Part shown: positions 1 to 4,574 of the stretch, piece by piece
How positions within the stretch are numbered: the first letter of the stretch is position 1
Layout: each line of letters opens with the position of its first letter
DNA from: an uncultured Anaplasmataceae bacterium
GTDB lineage: Bacteria; Pseudomonadota; Alphaproteobacteria; Rickettsiales; CAIPFW01
Direction: 5' to 3'
Assembly: GCA_903864455.1 (NCBI GenBank)
Contig: CAIPFW010000042.1
Span: 1 to 6,319 of the forward strand
Length of the DNA stretch: 6,319 nucleotides
Made by a program: the position numbers and the translations under genes
The notes under the pieces: model-generated
Told to the model about the DNA's origin: nothing
The model's input: the letters and a program-made list of their open reading frames with translations, nothing else
The model's database searches: none

Positions 1-26
1 AATTATAACTTATATATTTTTTTTAT

Positions 27-86
27 CAAGAAATTTATTATGATGAATGAAAGTGGACTATTTATTACTTTGCAGAAAATTTCTTG
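27..86. repeat. Imperfect stem-loop closed by a 10-bp inverted repeat
   Basis: CAAGAAATTT at 27-36 is the exact reverse complement of AAATTTCTTG at 77-86. Inside it, AAAGT at 50-54 pairs with ACTTT at 67-71, giving a two-tier fold. It is A+T-rich, so a chance match is possible. No known RNA family is recognised. Confidence 0.3.
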
Positions 87-358
87 GAGTGAAATTCAAT
101 TTTTTCAAGTTTGGTGCATTAATTATTTCGTTTGAATGGTAACTCTAGAAGATTTGCTTTTGCTACATATCCTTCTTTCGTTTCAATACGAGCTTTTATA
201 AAAATTTTAATGCATGTTGCTATTATAGGTTTTTCTTTTTACACAAAATGATTTTTTGTAAGTAAAATTACAGCTATTTTAAACCTTAAAGTAACTAAAA
301 TATACAGCACATATCATGCTAATTCGATGATTATTCTTTTATAGAAAAGAAGTAAATA

Positions 359-373
359 TTGAATAAAATTCAA
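359..373 (-). terminator. Weak candidate terminator hairpin after the coiled-coil gene
   Basis: TTGAAT (359-364) and ATTCAA (368-373) form a 6-bp hairpin with a 3-base loop, 15 bases past the stop codon of the minus-strand gene ending at 389. Read leftward, it is followed by a pyrimidine-rich stretch (TATTTACTTCTTTTC) rather than a clean T-run. The stem is almost all A/T, so termination here is only a guess from position. Confidence 0.25.
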
Positions 374-388
374 GTGATGAATTTATTA

Positions 389-1087
389 TCAATTCTTCGT
401 ATTGCCCATCGCTTCTTTTATAATTTTCTGTATTGATTCGATATTAATTTCATTGCCCCGCTGAACTGAAAAAATTTTATCCACAACTAAAAATCCAAGA
501 ACGGATAAGCAGACTGTTAAAGTTACCCAGTTCATTGTTTTTTTTGACTTATCTTGTTTTTTTCGTTCGCCAATATAGAGTTCATGAATATTTGATACTT
601 TTTCACAAGTGTTCTCTAGAAGCGTTAATTGTGCATTTATGCCTTGCTGCGCTTTGTTAAGACGATCATTCAATCCATTTATTTCTTTACTCAATTCTCC
701 AAGAGAGCTTATAAATTTTCCTTCGTTTAAACCGCCAACAAGATTAGTTGTCGTATTTAACTTCTCATTGACCTCATCGACTGACATCACAGCTTTCGCT
801 GATTTATCTGAAAGTCCATTTATTAGATTTGAAAGAAGCAATATACTCTCCCTTACTTCTTTTAATTGATTAAAATTTTCTTTTAGAAAGTCTGTTGCAA
901 CATAATCTTTGAATTTACCGATAGAACGATTCAAAACTTCGAAAGACTTTCTAAATTCTTCTTTTCGACATTGATTCGTCAATAAAATATCAATCTTTGA
1001 TCTCAAACAAAGAAAATCTTGTTTTATCAGTGCAATATCTTTTTGCTCTTGATTCGATATAAGCTTCGCAGATGTTTCATTGTTCAT
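389..1087 (-). CDS. Hypothetical coiled-coil protein with a C-terminal membrane anchor
   Basis: This encodes 232 residues with no family I recognise. Residues 1-175 are mostly polar and helix-forming, with leucines and isoleucines spaced as in coiled coils (clear around 65-90 and 125-170). A lysine-rich stretch (KKQDKSKK, 176-183) precedes one hydrophobic segment at about 187-206 (WVTLTVCLSVLGFLVVDKIF), followed by a short polar tail of about 26 residues. By the positive-inside rule, the large N-terminal part would lie in the cytoplasm and the tail outside. There is no N-terminal signal peptide. The ATG at 1087 is preferred because it begins the long frame and a TATAAT box lies just upstream, although no Shine-Dalgarno sequence is visible. 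The stop is TGA. It stands alone, with non-coding DNA on both sides. A role in scaffolding, cell envelope or host interaction is conceivable but unsupported by any motif. Confidence 0.7.
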   Translation of the reverse strand: MNNETSAKLISNQEQKDIALIKQDFLCLRSKIDILLTNQCRKEEFRKSFEVLNRSIGKFKDYVATDFLKENFNQLKEVRESILLLSNLINGLSDKSAKAVMSVDEVNEKLNTTTNLVGGLNEGKFISSLGELSKEINGLNDRLNKAQQGINAQLTLLENTCEKVSNIHELYIGERKKQDKSKKTMNWVTLTVCLSVLGFLVVDKIFSVQRGNEINIESIQKIIKEAMGNTKN

Positions 1088-1107
1088 GTATTTTTAATAA
1101 AAAATTA

Positions 1108-1113
1108 ATTATA
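1108..1113 (-). promoter_or_regulatory. Candidate -10 box for the coiled-coil gene
   Basis: The minus strand reads TATAAT here (ATTATA on plus), about 20 bases upstream of the ATG at 1087. A start of transcription near 1101 would leave a leader of only about 14 bases. At 17-bp spacing the -35 position reads TAATTA, far from consensus. In such A+T-rich DNA a lone TATAAT is weak evidence; position is the main support. Confidence 0.35.
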
Positions 1114-1144
1114 ACCTATTTTACATACAATAATTAATTTTACA

Positions 1145-1315
1145 AGTAAACCCATTGCATTTCTCATAAAACTTTAAAATTCCGTATTTTTATCGATTTT
1201 CGGACTATAAAAACTTCAAACTCACTTCGATTTCCCTCTGTAAAGCGATTTAAACGCGATTTATTTTCGCATGGTTGCCGAATTTTAAATATAAAACAAA
1301 CGCAATGGGTTTACT
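1145..1315. repeat. 171-base fold-back element with 14-bp terminal inverted repeats
   Basis: AGTAAACCCATTGC (1145-1158) is the exact reverse complement of GCAATGGGTTTACT (1302-1315). A second nested match pairs TTTAAAATTC (1173-1182) with GAATTTTAAA (1280-1289), separated from the outer arms by 14 and 12 bases. The interior carries four copies of CGATTT (1194, 1228, 1246, 1257) and a small GCGA/TCGC hairpin (1256-1270). No open frame spans it and I see no target-site duplication. It could be a small non-autonomous mobile element (MITE), a palindromic intergenic repeat of the kind known in Rickettsia, or a structured RNA closed by a long stem. Which one cannot be decided from a single copy. 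Confidence 0.5.
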
Positions 1316-1513
1316 GATAGCAAATGGAATTGATGACGGGCTTTAATATCGCATGTGATATGCGGTTAAAAAATCGCCTCAAGAGTATTTTATTTTTTGA
1401 TTTTAAAAAACTTATAAGTCTTATTTTAGACTCGAGCTTTCAACTCAAAAAACAAAAATTATGAATTTTTTATTCTTTTCTGAATTTTATTTTAATTTTT
1501 TTGAAATATCTTA

Positions 1514-1540
1514 TTGACATGATTAACTATTATATATAAC
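1514..1540 (+). promoter_or_regulatory. Sigma-70-type promoter for the acidic small protein
   Basis: A perfect TTGACA -35 box (1514-1519) is followed by a run TATATATAAC whose best -10 matches are TATAAC (1535-1540, 15-bp spacer) or TAACAT (1537-1542, 17-bp spacer). Transcription would start around 1547, leaving about 25 bases before the ATG at 1573. This is the only consensus -35 element I found in front of a gene in the window. Confidence 0.55.
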
Positions 1541-1564
1541 ATTAGTTGTATTTTTTATATTTAT

Positions 1565-1570
1565 GGTGGT
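1565..1570 (+). promoter_or_regulatory. Ribosome binding site that decides the 1573 start
   Basis: GGTGGT lies two bases before the ATG at 1573 and is G-rich in an otherwise A+T-rich stretch. It supports starting at 1573. The in-frame ATG at 1546 coincides with the predicted transcription start and would add only nine odd hydrophobic residues (MYFLYLWWC), partly encoded by the ribosome site itself. The spacing of two bases is tight, so support is moderate. Confidence 0.45.
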
Positions 1571-1572
1571 GT

Positions 1573-1884
1573 ATGGATAGTTTACAAGATTTAAAAGTTG
1601 AAAGTAAAGATACTACAACTAAAGGTTCAGAAAAAATTAATATCATCCCTGAGAATGGTTTGAAAAGTGATGAGTATTACGAGTCTTCTGATTTGCAAGA
1701 AACGCAAAAAATGATCGAAGGCTTAGAAATAACAAACAAATCAGTTGAAGAAAAGCTAGAAGCTGAAAATGAGGAAGTTGCAGAGGAAATAAAAAATGAC
1801 GGTGAAGAGATCGACAGCAAATTAAATTTGCAAGACTCGGGATCTTTATCTGCTAATAAACAAAAAGCTCCAGCTATTGTTTAA
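1573..1884 (+). CDS. Small highly acidic hypothetical protein
   Basis: With the 1573 start, this encodes 103 residues. I do not recognise a family. About 26 residues are Asp or Glu, 12 are Lys, and there is no Arg, Cys, Trp or His, so the protein should be strongly acidic. Glutamate clusters lie at about residues 58-80 (for example VEEKLEAENEEVAEE), the only part likely to be helical; the rest is rich in Ser, Thr, Asn and Gly and is probably disordered. There is no signal peptide or membrane segment. An in-frame ATG at 1546 would give 112 residues, but promoter and ribosome site favour 1573. The gene is alone, faces the M16 gene tail to tail, and has the best-formed promoter of the window, which suggests it is expressed. 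Its role is unknown; acidic disordered proteins can be chaperone-like, nucleic-acid-mimicking or secreted, but nothing here selects among these. Confidence 0.6.
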   Translation: MDSLQDLKVESKDTTTKGSEKINIIPENGLKSDEYYESSDLQETQKMIEGLEITNKSVEEKLEAENEEVAEEIKNDGEEIDSKLNLQDSGSLSANKQKAPAIV

Positions 1885-1909
1885 ATTTCAAAAATCTCAA
1901 ATCTCTTTC

Positions 1910-1933
1910 TATGATTTTTTGATAAAAATCATA
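1910..1933. terminator. Candidate terminator hairpin between convergent genes
   Basis: TATGATTTTT (1910-1919) and AAAAATCATA (1924-1933) are perfectly complementary around a 4-base loop, 25 bases past the stop of the acidic-protein gene. The stem has only one G-C pair and no T-run follows it on either strand, although T residues make up the 5' arm. Position between convergent genes is the main reason to consider termination. Confidence 0.4.
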
Positions 1934-1949
1934 CATCGAGAATTTATAA

Positions 1950-2003
1950 TTTTGATTCCATATTTGTATAACTATTTATCAACTATGGAAATTCAAATCA
2001 AAA
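1950..2003 (-). terminator. Bulged stem-loop after the M16 gene
   Basis: TTTTGATT plus CCATA (1950-1962) pairs with TATGG (1984-1988) and AATCAAAA (1996-2003), leaving a 7-base bulge and a loop of about 21 bases. Read on the minus strand it begins 16 bases past the M16 stop codon and ends in TTATAAATT. It may help end M16 transcription, but it lacks a classic G-C stem and T-run. Confidence 0.3.
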
Positions 2004-2019
2004 CAATTTTTTAATCAAA

Positions 2020-3288
2020 TTAACTCTTCAAAAGATTTAAAAAATTTTCATAATTCATAACATTCTCTCTAATATTTCTTCCAATACAAGAAAAAGTTGA
2101 TTTATCACTATAGATACAATTTTTTATCATCAACTTAATATCATTCAAATTCACTGCTTCAACTTTTTGTAACACTTCTTCATTTGAAATATAACGCCCA
2201 TGAACATCAAGCGATGAGAGCAAATGACCAACTCTTGATGATGTGCCATCCGTGCTCATTAAAATAGCGCATCTTAATTGTTTTTTTACTCTCTCTAATT
2301 CATCGAATGTAACATTATCGATAGATTTTTTGATTTCTTCGATAGATTTTTCTATAAATAGATTCGCATTTTTAGGATCTACACCTCCATAGATAGAAAA
2401 CATTCCACAACTTTTATACGCTCCATAATGCGCAGAAACGCTATATGCCAAGCCAAGATTTTCTCTAATTTCTTGAAATAAGCGAGATGACATTCCACCA
2501 CCCAAAATAAGCGACATAATTTGCATTTTATAATAATCGGCATGTGTTTTTTCTATAGCTGGAAAACCAAAAAGAATTTGTGTTTGCTCTAAATCCTTCT
2601 CAATATAGCATTCTCCCCCTGTAAATATTGGCTTTTCAATTGAAGATTGATGAGTTTTTTCACGCTTTTGAAAAGCATCTTCAGTTAAATTCGAAAGCTC
2701 GTCATAAGAAATATTTCCAGCTGCAGCGACAATAATATTGTTATTGCAATAATGATTATCGATATATCGCACAAAATCATCTCGATTAAATCTTAAAATA
2801 TTTTCTACAGGGCCGAGAATCGATGCTCCAAATGGCTGCTCTTTAAATGATGTCGTATAAAACTCTGTCGATAATTTATCCTCTGGTGAATCTTCGTACA
2901 TAGAAATTTCTTGATGAATCACCTCTCTTTCAAGCTCAATTTCTGACTCCTCATACGTAGAATTCAGAATGATGTCAGATAAAATATTGAAAGCTTCAGG
3001 AAAATACGTTTTTGGAACACGGCAGAGATAAACCGTATGTTCTTTTCCTGTGTATGCATTGAATGACCCGCCAAGCTCATCCAACGCTATCGCTATTTGA
3101 ACTTTGTCTCGCTCTTTCGTTCCCTTAAAAGCCATATGCTCCACAAAATGTGACAAGCCATAATTCTCTGATGTTTCGTGCATTCCACCAACTTTAACCA
3201 TAATTTTTAAAGCCACTGACTCAACATTATTCATAGAATCGCATCCAGCCATGATTCCGCATGGCAATTGTTTATAAATTACTGACAT
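2020..3288 (-). CDS. M16 family zinc metallopeptidase, processing-peptidase-like
   Basis: This encodes 422 residues, full length for the one-chain M16B proteins of alphaproteobacteria (about 410-430). The inverted zinc motif HxxEH is intact at 47-51 (HFVEH, within SHFVEHMAFKGT): His47 and His51 bind zinc and Glu50 is the catalytic base. The third ligand is Glu127 (VIHQEI), at the spacing known from mitochondrial processing peptidase, with the conserved Glu120 seven residues before it. FNAYT (76-80) and QPFG (151-154) are also typical. The second, inactive half starts near residue 220 and has a glycine loop GGGMSSRL (263-270) and LAY (280-282). There is no signal peptide, so it should act in the cytoplasm. 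Family knowledge suggests degradation of peptides or cleavage of presequence-like segments, probably as a dimer; the true substrate is unknown. It is divergent from pheS, with 149 bases between starts. No Shine-Dalgarno site is visible before the ATG. Confidence 0.93.
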   Translation of the reverse strand: MSVIYKQLPCGIMAGCDSMNNVESVALKIMVKVGGMHETSENYGLSHFVEHMAFKGTKERDKVQIAIALDELGGSFNAYTGKEHTVYLCRVPKTYFPEAFNILSDIILNSTYEESEIELEREVIHQEISMYEDSPEDKLSTEFYTTSFKEQPFGASILGPVENILRFNRDDFVRYIDNHYCNNNIIVAAAGNISYDELSNLTEDAFQKREKTHQSSIEKPIFTGGECYIEKDLEQTQILFGFPAIEKTHADYYKMQIMSLILGGGMSSRLFQEIRENLGLAYSVSAHYGAYKSCGMFSIYGGVDPKNANLFIEKSIEEIKKSIDNVTFDELERVKKQLRCAILMSTDGTSSRVGHLLSSLDVHGRYISNEEVLQKVEAVNLNDIKLMIKNCIYSDKSTFSCIGRNIRENVMNYENFLNLLKS

Positions 3289-3398
3289 CGTATAAAAAAT
3301 AAAATTAATGATTATTTATATTAGCATCGAAAAAGCCCATTTTAAAATATAAATTCTCTCTCAAAGCTAGATTTATCCTAGAAAAAGAAAAAATTCCA

Positions 3399-3406
3399 AT
3401 TATAAT
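3399..3406 (+). promoter_or_regulatory. -10 box for pheS-pheT, possibly bidirectional
   Basis: TATAAT at 3401-3406 is a perfect -10 match 31 bases before the pheS ATG, giving a transcription start near 3413 and a leader of about 25 bases. The -35 region at 17-bp spacing (CTAGAA) is poor. The eight bases ATTATAAT are palindromic, so the minus strand also reads TATAAT here and could in principle serve the divergent M16 gene with a leader of about 100 bases. The short leader leaves no room for the phenylalanine-codon attenuator known from E. coli pheST. Confidence 0.45.
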
Positions 3407-3437
3407 GTGAGAATTAGAAAATATTGATAATAATTAA

Positions 3438-4556
3438 ATGAATTTTAATATCGACGAAATCAACGAGAGAATTCAAAAATCTCCATCTATGCAAGCTCTA
3501 CAAGAAATAGAAAAAGAATTTTTAGCTCGTGAAAATGGGACAATCACTTTAGCTTTGCAAAATTTGAGTAAATTATCTCCAGATGAAAGAAAAAATGTTG
3601 GAATAGAGCTGAATAAAATAAAAGGTTTATTGTTAAAATCCATAGAAAATCAAAGAAAAATTGTCAAAGAAAATGAAGTTTTTGAAAAAATAAAAAATGA
3701 AAAAATAGATGTAACAGCCCCTGCCAATTACAATTTATATTGTGAAAAGAGCGGTTCGATCCACTTAATTACTGAGACAAAAAATTTTCTTATGAATATT
3801 TTACATAAATATAAATTTGCAATTTATTCTGGTGATTACGATATCGAAAATACTTATCATAATTTTACATCTCTCAATACTCATGAACTTCATCCTGCTC
3901 GTCAAACACAAGATACAATATATATAAATAGCGATTCGATAGATGAAAATATAAGAAAAAATGAAAAATATTTTATAAATGAAAAAAATGATGAATTTTT
4001 ATTGAGAACTCATACATCCGCTCAACAAACTCGTATCGCACGTGAAATTATCGCTGAAATTGACGAAAATAGAGAAGAGAGTGAGAATGAGCAAGGTTAT
4101 AACTTTAAATATGCGACTCTTGGTCGAACGTATAGAAATGAAAGCGATGGAACTCATTCTCCAATGTTTCATCAAATAGAATTAGTTGCAATTTCGACAA
4201 ACATCTATCCACAAGATTTAATTGAGATGACAATAAATTTATTGAGTGAATTCTTTGAAATATCAAAAACTGAATTAAAAATCAACCTTCGAACAAACTA
4301 TTTCCCTTTCACGAATCCGTCTTGGGAGGTTGATCTTTTTCTACCGAGTAAAAATGCTTGGATTGAAGTTTTAGGGTGTGGAATGATACATGAAAAAGTC
4401 CTTGAAAATATGGGTTTAGACTCAAAAATATATCGTGGATATGCATTGGGAGCTGGACTCGAAAGGCTCTGCATGTTAAAAAACAATATTCAAGATTTGC
4501 GTCAATTCTTCAGCTCAGATATTGAATTGCTGAAATATTATTCGAATAATAATTAA
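3438..4556 (+). CDS. pheS: Phenylalanine--tRNA ligase alpha subunit
   Basis: This is the catalytic chain of phenylalanyl-tRNA synthetase, which joins phenylalanine to tRNA-Phe using ATP and works in the cytoplasm as alpha2-beta2 with PheT. It has 372 residues, slightly longer than usual (about 330-360). Residues 1-90 form the charged N-terminal coiled-coil arm that contacts tRNA. The class II core follows: NFTSLN (142-147) and HPAR (152-155); RTHTS (190-194), with His192 and Ser194 for substrate binding; motif 2 at 229-248 (GRTYRN, then THSPMFHQIE) with Gln246 and Glu248; YFPF (288-291), whose Phe289 and Phe291 line the amino-acid pocket; and motif 3, GCGMIHEKVL (313-322) to GAGLERL (338-344). 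Ala336 matches the alanine known to set Phe selectivity in E. coli (A294). The usual EG after motif 2 is EL here. The start fits the family, but no clear Shine-Dalgarno site precedes it. pheT follows after 18 bases, so the two form an operon. Confidence 0.97.
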   Translation: MNFNIDEINERIQKSPSMQALQEIEKEFLARENGTITLALQNLSKLSPDERKNVGIELNKIKGLLLKSIENQRKIVKENEVFEKIKNEKIDVTAPANYNLYCEKSGSIHLITETKNFLMNILHKYKFAIYSGDYDIENTYHNFTSLNTHELHPARQTQDTIYINSDSIDENIRKNEKYFINEKNDEFLLRTHTSAQQTRIAREIIAEIDENREESENEQGYNFKYATLGRTYRNESDGTHSPMFHQIELVAISTNIYPQDLIEMTINLLSEFFEISKTELKINLRTNYFPFTNPSWEVDLFLPSKNAWIEVLGCGMIHEKVLENMGLDSKIYRGYALGAGLERLCMLKNNIQDLRQFFSSDIELLKYYSNNN

Positions 4557-4574
4557 TTTTAATTGGTAAATATA

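Larger units (their letters stand above)
1..388. other. Left non-coding stretch without a convincing gene
   Basis: No reading frame on either strand here looks like a real gene: frames are short and broken by many stops. A T-run at 17-24 might be the tail of a terminator for a gene further left, but no GC-containing stem precedes it inside the window. A perfect 10-bp inverted repeat (27-36 with 77-86, CAAGAAATTT/AAATTTCTTG) encloses a 5-bp inner pair (50-54 with 67-71). The minus strand has an open stretch of about 38 codons (119-238) without a usable start codon; it could be decayed coding sequence or chance. Confidence 0.5.
1088..1572. other. Long intergenic region between divergently transcribed genes
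   Basis: These 485 bases separate two genes that read away from each other. They hold the -10 candidate for the left gene, the 171-base fold-back element, a CGCAT/ATGCG hairpin (1350-1364), a 10-bp palindrome ACTTATAAGT (1410-1419), and a promoter at about 1514-1540 for the right gene. Part of the interior (about 1180-1380) is visibly less A+T-rich than the flanking sequence. I find no tRNA and no protein frame with start, length and composition like a gene. Confidence 0.55.

Noticed and set aside
119..238. Minus-strand open stretch ending in a peptide like ARIETKEGYVAKANLLELPF
   Set aside because: It reads like protein sequence but has no ATG, GTG or TTG start between stops and only about 38 codons, so it cannot be called a gene; at most it is decayed coding DNA.
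477..485. Perfect DnaA box TTATCCACA
   Set aside because: It is a single copy inside the coiled-coil gene, with no cluster of boxes or origin-type neighbours, so chance is the simplest reading.
609..869. Plus-strand open frame of 86 codons
   Set aside because: It lies entirely opposite the coiled-coil gene and shows no start signal or recognisable family; the minus-strand frame is longer and more coherent.
1350..1364. CGCAT/ATGCG hairpin as a terminator
   Set aside because: The stem is only 5 bp, followed by GGTTAAAAAA rather than a T-run, and no gene ends nearby in the right direction.
1410..1419. 10-bp palindrome ACTTATAAGT as an operator
   Set aside because: A single A+T-rich palindrome about 100 bases upstream of the nearest promoter is expected by chance.
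3753..3762. GGTTCGATCC, similar to a tRNA T-arm
   Set aside because: It lies in frame inside pheS (coding GSI) and no acceptor stem or anticodon arm surrounds it.
4298..4486. Minus-strand open frame of 62 codons
   Set aside because: It overlaps the conserved motif 3 region of pheS on the other strand and is a shadow of it.
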